Shown here: positions 1-6,667 of the stretch, piece after piece
Layout of the letters: each line of letters begins with the position of its first letter
How positions within the stretch are numbered: position 1 is the first letter of the stretch
Assembly (NCBI GenBank): GCA_945869905.1
Contig: CAMBQD010000017.1
Coordinates: 1 to 10,607 of the forward strand
Reading direction: 5' to 3'
From: an uncultured Clostridia bacterium
GTDB taxonomy: Bacteria > Bacillota > Clostridia > Oscillospirales > Acutalibacteraceae
DNA length: 10,607 nt
Made by a program: the position numbers and the translations under genes
Notes under the pieces: model-generated
The model's database searches: none
The model's input: the letters and a program-made list of their open reading frames with translations, nothing else
What the model was told of the DNA's origin: nothing

Positions 1-1140
1 TTCCAGTACGGCAGATATCTTACCATTTCCGGTTCAAGAAGGGGTACAAATGCTATGACCCTTCAGGGTATATGGAACACTCACCTAAGGGCACCCTGGT
101 CATCAAGCTATACCACTAATATTAATACCGAAATGAATTATTGGTGTACGGACATTGCAAACCTGTCGGAATGCTTTGACCCACTGCTTGAGCTTGTTAA
201 AAAGCTCAGCGTAAACGGTACTGTAACTGCAAAGGACTATTATAACTGCGGCGGATTTTGCTCCCACCACAACAGTGATATATGGGGCGCAACATACCCC
301 GCGGGATACCCAAAGGGTAACGGCAACGCAACACAGTATGCACCCTGGTGTATGAGCTCACCTTGGCTTTTAAATCAGCTTTATGAGCATTATCTTTACA
401 CAAATGACGAGGAATATAAGGCTGAGCTTATTCCTTTATTTGAAGGCTGCCTTGCCTTTTACAAGGATTTTCTTACGGAAAAGGACGGAGAGCTTGTAAC
501 CTGTCCGTCAATCAGCCCTGAAAATAATTTCAATGATAAAGGGGTTTCCGTTGCACTGACATATATGCCGTCAATGGACAGAGAAATATTGTTTGATTTC
601 TTTGAAAACTGCAGGGAGCTGGGGCTTGATGCTCCTGTAATTGAACAGGTTAAGCCTGCCGCGGACGGCAGAATACCAGAGTGGGCAGAGGATTTTCAAG
701 AAACGGAAATTGAGCACCGCCACGTCAGCCACCTATACTGCATTTATCCGTCACGCTTTATACAAAGCGACGAGCTTAACAGAGCGGCTGAAAAATCCCT
801 TAACAAACGAGGCTTTGGCGGAACCGGATGGTCTCTGGGCTGGAAGGTATGCCTGTGGGCAAGGCTGAAAAACGGTGAAAATTCACTTAGACTTATTAAA
901 CAGCAGCTTACATATATCAGCCCTGTAGCAAAGCTCCATTGGGGCGGTGGATCGTATCCCAACCTATTTGACGCGCACCCGCCATTTCAGATTGACGGCA
1001 ACTTCGGTGTAACCGCAGGCATTGCGGAAATGCTGAAAAACGAAGCGTTACCCGAGGAATGGACCGGCAGGATAAAAGGCATAAAAGCCTACGGCGGAAA
1101 GGAAATATCATATTCCTTTAAAAACGGAAAAAGGATATAA
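1..1140 (+). CDS. GH95 alpha-L-fucosidase, C-terminal part (5' end outside window)
   Basis: This is the 3' part of a glycoside hydrolase family 95 gene. The reading frame is open from base 1, giving 379 visible residues; the methionine at 55 is internal. Family members hydrolyse alpha-1,2-linked L-fucose (some act on L-galactose) from host or plant glycans by an inverting mechanism. The visible part holds the (alpha/alpha)6-barrel signatures in order: SRRGTNAMTLQGIWN, then NINTEMNYW near visible residues 40-48, HHNSDIW, CPSISPENNF, HRHVSHL, and HPPFQIDGNFG. By analogy with Bifidobacterium bifidum AfcA, the two Asn of NIN and the Asp of FQIDGNFG are the catalytic base system, and the Glu of SPEN (codon 520-522) is the general acid; all are present. 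The loops before GRIPEWAEDF and after AGIAEML look shorter than usual, and the C-terminal beta domain is brief. No signal peptide can be assessed. Family assignment is firm; the exact substrate is not known. Confidence 0.93.
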   Translation, partial: FQYGRYLTISGSRRGTNAMTLQGIWNTHLRAPWSSSYTTNINTEMNYWCTDIANLSECFDPLLELVKKLSVNGTVTAKDYYNCGGFCSHHNSDIWGATYPAGYPKGNGNATQYAPWCMSSPWLLNQLYEHYLYTNDEEYKAELIPLFEGCLAFYKDFLTEKDGELVTCPSISPENNFNDKGVSVALTYMPSMDREILFDFFENCRELGLDAPVIEQVKPAADGRIPEWAEDFQETEIEHRHVSHLYCIYPSRFIQSDELNRAAEKSLNKRGFGGTGWSLGWKVCLWARLKNGENSLRLIKQQLTYISPVAKLHWGGGSYPNLFDAHPPFQIDGNFGVTAGIAEMLKNEALPEEWTGRIKGIKAYGGKEISYSFKNGKRI

Positions 1141-1177
1141 AAAAACAGGCAGTTCAAAATGAACTGCCTGTTTTTTT
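1141..1177. terminator. Bidirectional rho-independent terminator
   Basis: A perfect 11-bp stem (CAGGCAGTTCA at 1146-1156, TGAACTGCCTG at 1160-1170) with an AAA loop is flanked by five A on the left and seven T on the right. It begins directly after the fucosidase stop codon. It can therefore end both that transcript and the convergent ABC-permease transcript arriving on the minus strand. A small CGAAC-AAA-GTTCG hairpin at 1182-1194 lies between it and the permease stop. Confidence 0.93.
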
Positions 1178-1206
1178 ATGACGAACAAAGTTCGCCGCTA
1201 CTGTTT

Positions 1207-2046
1207 TTATAAGTGGAATATGATATCGTCACTCTTCCAGTTAAAGAAAAGTATACCGACGAGCAATGTTATTACTGATACAACCGTTGCATATAGCAAT
1301 AATTTCCAGCTCATCAACTGTCCGTACAAAACGCAATGCCTGAACAATTCAATCATTGAGTAAAGAGGATTGATTTTTATTACAATCTGAATCCACCTCG
1401 TGTTTATAGTGCTGAGATGATAAAGGATAGGCACCATATAAAACAAAAGCTGAGTTACAACATCCCAGATATATTCAATGTCCCTGAAATACACACAAAG
1501 AACAGAAAGGATAAGCCCTACGCCTGTACTGAAAATCAGCATCAGCAGCATAGGCACCCAGAACAGAAGTGCATAACCGTTAATTTCCAACTGTGAGCCG
1601 CCCTGAAGCCCTGTCAGCTTAAAGAAAATCCAAACGCAAACAAGGCAAAGCAATGAAATTGCAAAGGTAACAAAGTTACTGAAAATTGCAGATAACGGGT
1701 ACATATACTTTGGTACATATACCTTTTTAATAATTGCCTGATTTCTTCTAAAGGAGGTCATTGCCTGCTTTGTTGAGGATGTAAAAAAGCTGAAAAGCAG
1801 TCTGCCTGTGAAAAGGTAAACGGGATAGCAAACAATCAAATCACTTTTTTTACCGAATATTCCGCCAAATACAACAGAAAGGACAATCATATTAAGCAGA
1901 GGCTGAAAAAAGCTCCACAAAATACCAAGCCAGGAGCTACGGTATTTTAACTTAACATTTTTTAAAGTAAGCTCCTTTAAAAGATTTTTGTATTTTTTAA
2001 ACATCTTGACATCGTGGTCAAGCTCTTTATTTTTACTGATATCCAC
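1207..2046 (-). CDS. ABC-2 type polysaccharide/O-antigen export permease (TagG/Wzm/RfbA-like)
   Basis: This 279-residue integral membrane protein has the form of the permease half of an ABC exporter for polysaccharide, teichoic acid or O-antigen precursors (COG1682 type). A basic cytoplasmic head contains the family motif LKNVKLKYRSSWLGILWSFF (residues 28-47). Six likely membrane segments follow, near residues 41-62, 71-90, 117-141, 159-186, 195-213 and 248-268. YFRDIEYIWDVV just before the fifth segment is typical of this family. The start is a GTG at 2044-2046, chosen because AGAGGTG lies five bases upstream on the minus strand. No ATPase (TagH/Wzt-like) gene adjoins it: aroK is upstream and the convergent fucosidase is downstream. 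The substrate cannot be told from the sequence. The family call is secure. Confidence 0.9.
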   Translation of the reverse strand: MDISKNKELDHDVKMFKKYKNLLKELTLKNVKLKYRSSWLGILWSFFQPLLNMIVLSVVFGGIFGKKSDLIVCYPVYLFTGRLLFSFFTSSTKQAMTSFRRNQAIIKKVYVPKYMYPLSAIFSNFVTFAISLLCLVCVWIFFKLTGLQGGSQLEINGYALLFWVPMLLMLIFSTGVGLILSVLCVYFRDIEYIWDVVTQLLFYMVPILYHLSTINTRWIQIVIKINPLYSMIELFRHCVLYGQLMSWKLLLYATVVSVITLLVGILFFNWKSDDIIFHL

Positions 2047-2087
2047 AAAAGCACCTCTTTTGCATATTTACATAAAATAACTAAAGC

Positions 2088-2116
2088 ATTATAGCACACA
2101 TCTTATTATTTTTCAA
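2088..2116 (-). promoter_or_regulatory. Sigma-A-type promoter of the ABC permease gene
   Basis: On the minus strand there is a -35 TTGAAA (plus-strand 2111-2116), a 17-bp spacer and a perfect -10 TATAAT (2088-2093). This predicts transcription starting near 2081, about 35 bases before the GTG start. It implies that the permease is transcribed independently of aroEK. A 12-bp palindrome, TTTCATATGAAA (2118-2129), lies directly upstream of the -35 and could be a regulator site. Confidence 0.8.
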
Positions 2117-2131
2117 CTTTCATATGAAATA

Positions 2132-2151
2132 ATAAACCTGTGTTGGTTTAT
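2132..2151 (-). terminator. Possible weak terminator after aroK
   Basis: A 7-bp stem, ATAAACC/GGTTTAT (2132-2138 and 2145-2151) with a 6-base loop, begins nine bases after the aroK stop on the minus strand. The stem is AT-rich and is followed by TATTTC rather than a clean U-run, so it would be at best a leaky terminator or an mRNA 3' end stabiliser. Confidence 0.3.
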
Positions 2152-2159
2152 GAACAAAT

Positions 2160-2648
2160 TTATCTGAACATATTTGCTATTTCCATGGCTGTTTTTCTGG
2201 CGGACATATTTCCGTCAACAACGTAATCCGCCGCGCTTAAATATTTTTTCTTCCGCTGATTATAGAGCTCAAATGCCTTGTCCCTGTCCTGAAAAAGAGG
2301 TCTTGTTTTTGAATTGCCTATACGCTGACATATAACGTCAAAATCCGCGTCAAGAAAAACAACCTTGCCGCTTTTTTTCAGTGTGTCCACATTGCGCTGA
2401 AATGTAAGTGCTCCTCCGCCTGTGGACACAACACAGTTTTTTATGTCTGCAATATCACAGCAGCACTTATGCTCCAAATCACGAAAATAGTCCTCTCCGT
2501 GAACAGTGAATATTGCCTTAATCGCCACACCCTGCTGACGCTCAATCATTTCATCGGTGTCAATAAATTTTCTGCCCATAATTTTAGCAAGCTCTGTGCC
2601 CACAGTGGTTTTTCCACTGCCCATAAAGCCGCAAAGAATAATATTCAT
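2160..2648 (-). CDS. aroK: Shikimate kinase
   Basis: This 162-residue cytosolic kinase transfers phosphate from ATP to the 3-hydroxyl of shikimate, the fifth step towards chorismate and the aromatic amino acids. It is a complete, normal-length P-loop protein. Walker A is GFMGSGKTT (residues 7-15), and the DTD motif (Asp30, Asp32) binds Mg2+ and shikimate. Arg56 sits in YFRDLE, TGGGA (76-80) is the glycine-rich substrate loop, Arg116 lies in the LID segment TRPLF, and Arg132 lies in NQRKKKY. The start codon overlaps the aroE stop as TAATG on the minus strand (2646-2650), so it is probably translationally coupled to aroE. Three consecutive cysteines (residues 62-64) are unusual but outside the active site. 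Confidence 0.96.
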   Translation of the reverse strand: MNIILCGFMGSGKTTVGTELAKIMGRKFIDTDEMIERQQGVAIKAIFTVHGEDYFRDLEHKCCCDIADIKNCVVSTGGGALTFQRNVDTLKKSGKVVFLDADFDVICQRIGNSKTRPLFQDRDKAFELYNQRKKKYLSAADYVVDGNMSARKTAMEIANMFR

Positions 2649-3475
2649 TATTTGCTCAGCTCCTCTTTTGTTATTTCAATAACGGACTTAACCTGCTCCA
2701 TGGTAAATTTAACGCCAAGCCAAATTTCCTGTGCAACCGCCGCCTGCCATACAAGCATCGGCAAGCCGTTTGAATATTTGGCACCGCACTGCCTTGCATA
2801 TCTTAACAGCATGGTTTCCAAGGGATTATAAACGGCGTCAAACACAGCCCTGCATTTTTGTACCTTTTCCTTGGGCAAAACACAGACGTCTGTATTGGGA
2901 TACATACCCACGGGAGTGCCGTTTATCAAAACATCATATTCGCCGTCAACCTTATCAAGAGTAATAACATTTACTGCTTTGTTAAGCTTTTCAAAAATCT
3001 CTTTTTTAATCAAATTTCCCGCGTCAACATCTGCATCACGAACAGCAATGGTCAAATCCGCACCCGCCAGCACGCTTTCAAATGCAAACATCCTTGAAAC
3101 TCCTCCGCTGCCGCAAAGAAGCACCCTGCCCTTAAGCTCAATACCTGCCATATCAAGAGCACGCAAAAAGCCAAAGCAGTCCGTATTATATCCGGTCAAG
3201 GCACCGTTTTTGTTGTCAACAGTGTTAACTGCACCGAAAAGCTCCGCCCTATCGGAAAGAGAATCAAGGTGAGGAATAATACCGGTTTTATGAGGAATAG
3301 TAACATTAAATCCGTCAAGGCTGTCCAGCTCCTTTATTCCTTTTGCAAGGATGTCAGGGCTTATTTCCTTAAGCTCATATTCAGCGTCAATACCGTTTAT
3401 TTTAAAAAGCTCCCTGTGTATTACAGGTGACATTGAATGGCCCAGCGGATAACCTATAAGACAAAAATTTTTCAT
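2648..3475 (-). CDS. aroE: Shikimate dehydrogenase (NADP+)
   Basis: This 275-residue enzyme reduces 3-dehydroshikimate to shikimate with NADPH, the step directly before AroK. The shikimate-binding motif GHSMSP spans residues 12-17 and NVTIPHK ends in the catalytic Lys63. GYNTDCFG supplies Asp99, the catalytic partner. A glycine-rich CGSGGVSR loop (121-128) begins the dinucleotide domain, and NGTPVGMYPN and GLPMLVWQAA lie in the C-terminal part. The Arg of the AVRD segment occupies the place of the NADP-phosphate-binding NRT motif. The start at 3475 is preferred over an in-frame ATG 66 bases upstream: AGAGGT (3483-3488) sits seven bases before it, and KNFCLIGYPLGHS is the normal family N-terminus. 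It is first in the aroEK operon and divergent from acpP. Confidence 0.96.
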   Translation of the reverse strand: MKNFCLIGYPLGHSMSPVIHRELFKINGIDAEYELKEISPDILAKGIKELDSLDGFNVTIPHKTGIIPHLDSLSDRAELFGAVNTVDNKNGALTGYNTDCFGFLRALDMAGIELKGRVLLCGSGGVSRMFAFESVLAGADLTIAVRDADVDAGNLIKKEIFEKLNKAVNVITLDKVDGEYDVLINGTPVGMYPNTDVCVLPKEKVQKCRAVFDAVYNPLETMLLRYARQCGAKYSNGLPMLVWQAAVAQEIWLGVKFTMEQVKSVIEITKEELSK

Positions 3476-3501
3476 TATATTGACCTCTTTTGAAAAAAAT
3501 A

Positions 3502-3530
3502 TTGACAATCCATTAGGAATTATATAATAT
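3502..3530 (+). promoter_or_regulatory. Likely acpP promoter
   Basis: A perfect -35 TTGACA (3502-3507) is followed by TATAAT at 3523-3528 (spacer 15, short) or TAATAT at 3525-3530 (spacer 17, four of six). Either gives a start near 3535 and a leader of about 50 bases before acpP. It overlaps the divergent aroE promoter, so both cannot be occupied by polymerase at once. Confidence 0.65.
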
Positions 3531-3546
3531 GATAATAACATAACAA
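3519..3546 (-). promoter_or_regulatory. Likely aroEK promoter, sharing its -10 with the acpP promoter
   Basis: The minus strand carries TATAAT (plus 3519-3524) with TTGTTA (plus 3541-3546) at a 16-bp spacing, a four-of-six match to the -35 consensus. Transcription would start near 3512, about 37 bases before the aroE ATG. The -10 lies inside the palindrome ATTATATAAT (3519-3528), whose other half is the acpP -10. Confidence 0.6.
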
Positions 3547-3583
3547 AACAATATTAACAACTACTTTTTGAGGTGCAGTCATT

Positions 3584-3811
3584 ATGGTATTTGAAAAAAT
3601 CAAGACAATTCTTTCCGAACAGCTGGATATTGAAGAGGATGTCATAACTCCCGACAGCCTTCTTGTTGAGGATTTAGGTGCAGACAGCTTGGACGCAATT
3701 GACATTGTTATGTCAGTTGAGGATGAATTTGAAATTGAAATTCCCGACGAAATAGTTGAAAAAATGGAAAGCGTCAGCGATATTGTTACCTACGTGGAAA
3801 ACAACATTTAG
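3584..3811 (+). CDS. acpP: Acyl carrier protein
   Basis: This small acidic 75-residue protein carries growing acyl chains on a 4'-phosphopantetheine arm in the cytosol. The attachment serine is Ser35 in the GADSLD motif, and the four-helix fold is suggested by the usual pattern of VFEKIKTILSEQL, then the DSL helix, then EFEIEIPDEIVEKM and VSDIVTYVENNI. The start is supported by GAGGTG eight bases upstream. It has its own promoter and terminator. No fatty-acid synthesis (fab) gene, rnc or plsX neighbours it, although acpP often adjoins such genes. It could therefore be either the housekeeping ACP or a second, specialised ACP; the sequence looks like the housekeeping type. Confidence 0.93.
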   Translation: MVFEKIKTILSEQLDIEEDVITPDSLLVEDLGADSLDAIDIVMSVEDEFEIEIPDEIVEKMESVSDIVTYVENNI

Positions 3812-3819
3812 GACACTTG

Positions 3820-3839
3820 TGATTATATGTCTATAATCA
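3820..3839. promoter_or_regulatory. Inverted repeat upstream of the glpK promoter, possible operator
   Basis: TGATTATA (3820-3827) and TATAATCA (3832-3839) form a perfect 8-bp inverted repeat around TGTC. It lies nine bases after the acpP stop and 21 bases before the glpK -35. No U-run follows, so it is not a terminator; an activator or repressor site is the more natural reading, but the regulator is unknown. Confidence 0.4.
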
Positions 3840-3860
3840 GTATTAAAAACCCACATATCA

Positions 3861-3889
3861 TTGACTTTAAATTTCAAATAAAGTAAAAT
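3861..3889 (+). promoter_or_regulatory. Likely promoter of the glpK operon
   Basis: TTGACT (3861-3866), a 17-bp spacer and TAAAAT (3884-3889) give a five-of-six match at each element. The predicted start, near 3896, lies inside the left arm of the acpP terminator hairpin, leaving a leader of about 100 bases before glpK. Confidence 0.6.
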
Positions 3890-3890
3890 A

Positions 3891-3923
3891 AAGGCAGGTA
3901 TTGTACCTGCTTTTTGTTTTTTT
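3891..3923 (+). terminator. Rho-independent terminator of acpP
   Basis: GCAGGTA (3894-3900), loop TTG and TACCTGC (3904-3910) make a 7-bp stem. Flanking G-T and A-T pairs can extend it, and it is followed by TTTTTGTTTTTTT. Transcripts from acpP would end here. Transcripts from the promoter just upstream start within the left arm and could not form the full hairpin. Confidence 0.85.
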
Positions 3924-3951
3924 ACAATAAGCGTAATAATTGTGCATACGG

Positions 3952-3967
3952 TGAGATATTTATCTCA
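3952..3967. promoter_or_regulatory. Inverted repeat in the glpK leader, possible operator or RNA hairpin
   Basis: TGAGATA (3952-3958) and TATCTCA (3961-3967) form a perfect 7-bp inverted repeat with a two-base TT centre, 13 bases before the glpK ribosome binding site. The two-base centre is too tight for a simple RNA loop without losing pairs, which favours a protein-binding DNA site. No matching regulator gene is in the window. Confidence 0.45.
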
Positions 3968-3995
3968 TCACAGCAATTCTGAGAGGGGTAAGCAT

Positions 3996-5498
3996 ATGGC
4001 AGAAAAATACGTTATGGCTCTGGACCAAGGCACAACGTCCTCCCGTGCCATTATATTCAACAAAAAGGGTGAAATTGTAGCCAAGGCACAAAATGAATTC
4101 ACCCAGTATTATCCTGAAAACGGTTGGGTTGAACACGACCCTATGGAGATTCTATTTTCTCAAATCAGTGCAATTTTATCTTGCCTGAGACTTGAAAAGG
4201 TTAATCCAAAGGATATTGCCGGCATCGGCATAACCAACCAGCGTGAAACCACAATTGTATGGGACAAGGAAACCGGCAAGCCTGTGTGCAATGCTATTGT
4301 GTGGCAGTGCCGCAGAACAGCCCAATATTGTGAGGAGCTTAAGGCAGAGGGCTTAGGTGATTATATCAAGCAGACCACAGGTCTTTTGATTGACGCATAC
4401 TTCAGTGCCACCAAAATCAAATGGATTCTCGACAATGTTGAGGGGGCAAGAGAGAGAGCTGAAAGAGGCGAGCTCTTATTCGGCACCGTTGACACTTGGC
4501 TCATATGGAATTTAACTAACGGCAAGGTTCACGTAACCGATTATTCCAATGCCTGCAGAACAATGCTGTTTGACATTGACAAGCTTTGCTGGGACCCGTT
4601 CCTTTGCGAAAAGCTGGGTATACCTATGAGCATGCTGCCGGAGGTTAAGCCATCAAGCTGTGTTTACGGCAATGTTGCAAAAATAACCGGTATTGAGGAT
4701 ATTGCAGGGGTGCCTATTGCAGGTGCAATCGGCGACCAGCCGGGCGCACTTTTCGGTCAGGGCTGCTTTAATTCAGGTCAGGCTAAGAATACATACGGAA
4801 CAGGCTGCTTCCTTTTGATGAATACGGGTGATAAAAGGGTTAACTCACGTTCAAATCTTTTGTCAGGCATTGCTTGGGGACTTGACGGCAAAATCACCTA
4901 TTCGCTTGAAGGCTCTGCATTTAATGCAGGCTCTGTTATTAAATGGCTCAGGGACGAGGTGGAGCTTATTCACTCCGCTCCCGAATGTGACGAGCTGGCA
5001 GCTGAGGTTAACGATTCCAACGGACTTTATTTTGTGCCTGCCTTTACAGGTCTTGGTGCTCCATACTGGGATATGTACGCAAGGGGCACAATGATTGGCT
5101 TGACCAGAAGTGTTAACAGAAAGCATATTTGCCGTGCGGTTTTGGAAAGCATTACATATCAAATGACAGATTTGCTTGAGGCTATGATGAGCGATTCCGA
5201 TATCATTCTTAAGGATTTAAGAGTTGACGGCGGTGCGTCTGTTTCCGACATTATGATGCAAATTCAGGCTGATATGACAGGAGTGCCTGTTAACAGACCT
5301 AAGAATATTGAAACCACCGCCCTTGGCGCCGCCTACTGTGCAGGCCTTGCAACAGGCGTTTGGAAGGATTTGGACGAAATTGAAGCCAATCGTCAAGTTG
5401 ACAAAATATTTATTCCGTCTATGGAAACAACATTAAGGAACAAAAAATATTCTGACTGGAAGCGTGCGGTTGAACGTTCACGCAACTGGGAAAGATAA
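3996..5498 (+). CDS. glpK: Glycerol kinase
   Basis: This 500-residue FGGY-family cytosolic kinase phosphorylates glycerol to sn-glycerol 3-phosphate with ATP. The glycerol-contacting residues fall almost at E. coli numbering: Arg83-Glu84 in TNQRETT, Trp103, Tyr135, and Asp247-Gln248 in GDQPGALFGQ. The N-terminal phosphate loop is LDQGTTSSRAIIF (9-21), and the C-terminal ATP-domain motif is RVDGGASVSDIMMQIQAD. The start at 3996 is chosen over an in-frame ATG at 3942 because GAGAGGGG (3981-3988) sits seven bases upstream and MAEKYVMALDQGT is the family N-terminus. The usual GDQQAALFGQ reads GDQPGALFGQ here. The loop before it contains no His, so the HPr-phosphorylated residue of many Firmicutes homologues appears to be absent. 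It is first in an operon with the dehydrogenase and malic enzyme that follow; no glycerol facilitator or G3P dehydrogenase adjoins it. Confidence 0.96.
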   Translation: MAEKYVMALDQGTTSSRAIIFNKKGEIVAKAQNEFTQYYPENGWVEHDPMEILFSQISAILSCLRLEKVNPKDIAGIGITNQRETTIVWDKETGKPVCNAIVWQCRRTAQYCEELKAEGLGDYIKQTTGLLIDAYFSATKIKWILDNVEGARERAERGELLFGTVDTWLIWNLTNGKVHVTDYSNACRTMLFDIDKLCWDPFLCEKLGIPMSMLPEVKPSSCVYGNVAKITGIEDIAGVPIAGAIGDQPGALFGQGCFNSGQAKNTYGTGCFLLMNTGDKRVNSRSNLLSGIAWGLDGKITYSLEGSAFNAGSVIKWLRDEVELIHSAPECDELAAEVNDSNGLYFVPAFTGLGAPYWDMYARGTMIGLTRSVNRKHICRAVLESITYQMTDLLEAMMSDSDIILKDLRVDGGASVSDIMMQIQADMTGVPVNRPKNIETTALGAAYCAGLATGVWKDLDEIEANRQVDKIFIPSMETTLRNKKYSDWKRAVERSRNWER

Positions 5499-5522
5499 TT
5501 TATTATAAAGGAGTCTTTTATT

Positions 5523-6632
5523 ATGGGTAAAGTAGTATGTCCTTGGGAGCTTATCACGAATTTTGTAACCGACGCTTTTATCGGCTACGGTATTCCGGAA
5601 GAGGACGCAAAAATTTGTACGGATATTTTACTTGAGTCCGACAGACGCGGTATTGAAAGCCACGGCTGTAACAGATTTAAGCCGATTTATCTTGACAGAA
5701 TTAAGGCAGGTATTCAAAGCCCTGTAACTAATTTTGAAATCGTTAAGGAAACACCCACCACCGCTGTTATCGACGGTCATAACGGTATGGGTCAGGTTAT
5801 CGGCTACAAATCAATGCAAATGGCAATTGACAAGGCTAAGCAGTATGGTATGGGTATGGTTGCGGTACGTAATTCCTGCCACTACGGTATTGCAGGCTAC
5901 TATACAACTATGGCTACCAAGCAGGGCTGTATCGGTATGACAGGTACAAATGCCAGACCGTCTGTTGCCCCTACCTTCGGTGTTGACGGTATGTTCGGTA
6001 CGAATCCCCTTACAATCGGTATCCCCACTGATGAGGATTTTGACTTTAATATCGACTGTGCAACATCAATTACCCAAAACGGTAAAATTGAATATTATGA
6101 AAGAATAGGCGAGGATGTTCATCCGGGCACAATTATCGGCAGAGACGGCAAGCCTATCGAGGGTGACTCAGGCGAGGCTCTGAAAAAAATCAGAAACGGT
6201 CAGGCCGCACTTGCCACACTTGGTGGCATCGGCGAGGAGCTTGGCGGATACAAGGGCTACGGCTATGCAATGGTAATAGAGCTTCTTTCTGCTGTTCTTC
6301 AGGACGGCAGCTACGGCAAGGACCTTAACGGCAAGGATGAAAACGGCAATATCAGACCTTATCATCTTGGTCATTTCTTCATTGCCATTGATACAAACCA
6401 TTTCCTCGGCGAAGAGCTTACACGTAAAAAGGCAGGAGAAATTATCCGTTCTGTTCGTAATTCCACAAAGGCTCCTGGCTGTGACAGAATTTACACCGCC
6501 GGCGAAAAGGAATGGGATATCTGGCAGGAAAGAAAGGACAGCGGCGTTCCTATTAACGAGTCTGTTCAAAAGGAAATTCTTGAGGTACGTGACGAGCTTG
6601 GTCTTACACAGTATAAATTCCCTTGGGAGTAA
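5523..6632 (+). CDS. Ldh2/malate dehydrogenase-family NAD(P)-dependent oxidoreductase
   Basis: This 369-residue protein belongs to the type-2 malate/L-lactate dehydrogenase family (PF02615), cytosolic enzymes that oxidise or reduce 2-hydroxy/2-oxo acids and are unrelated in fold to classical Rossmann MDH and LDH. Visible signatures are SDRRGIESHG (39-48, with the conserved His47), VRNSCHYGIAGYY (115-127, catalytic His120), APTFGVDGMFGTNPLTIGIP (149-168), the Asp178 of IDCATS, and GGYKGYGYAMVIELLSAVL (241-259). An SD (AAAGGAG) precedes the start; the gap from glpK is 24 bases. Malate, lactate, sulfolactate and 2,3-diketogulonate are all known substrates in this family. The malic enzyme directly downstream makes malate the best guess, but that is inference from context. 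Confidence 0.88.
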   Translation: MGKVVCPWELITNFVTDAFIGYGIPEEDAKICTDILLESDRRGIESHGCNRFKPIYLDRIKAGIQSPVTNFEIVKETPTTAVIDGHNGMGQVIGYKSMQMAIDKAKQYGMGMVAVRNSCHYGIAGYYTTMATKQGCIGMTGTNARPSVAPTFGVDGMFGTNPLTIGIPTDEDFDFNIDCATSITQNGKIEYYERIGEDVHPGTIIGRDGKPIEGDSGEALKKIRNGQAALATLGGIGEELGGYKGYGYAMVIELLSAVLQDGSYGKDLNGKDENGNIRPYHLGHFFIAIDTNHFLGEELTRKKAGEIIRSVRNSTKAPGCDRIYTAGEKEWDIWQERKDSGVPINESVQKEILEVRDELGLTQYKFPWE

Positions 6633-6667
6633 AAAGCAAATAAATCATAGCAGAGGTATTTTTTAAA

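Noticed and set aside
1178..1363. Plus-strand 61-codon reading frame after the terminator
   Set aside because: It lies antisense to the end of the ABC permease gene, has no ribosome binding site and encodes nothing recognisable.
2469..3272. Plus-strand reading frames opposite aroK and aroE
   Set aside because: They are antisense shadows of well-supported, full-length aro genes and have no motifs or ribosome binding sites.
3476..3541. In-frame upstream ATG giving a 22-residue extension of AroE
   Set aside because: The extension runs through the predicted promoter and its transcription start, while AGAGGT sits correctly for the ATG at 3475.
3942..3995. In-frame upstream ATG giving an 18-residue extension of glycerol kinase
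   Set aside because: It lies within the leader palindrome region without a ribosome binding site, and the family N-terminus begins at MAEKYVMALDQGT with a good GAGAGGGG before it.
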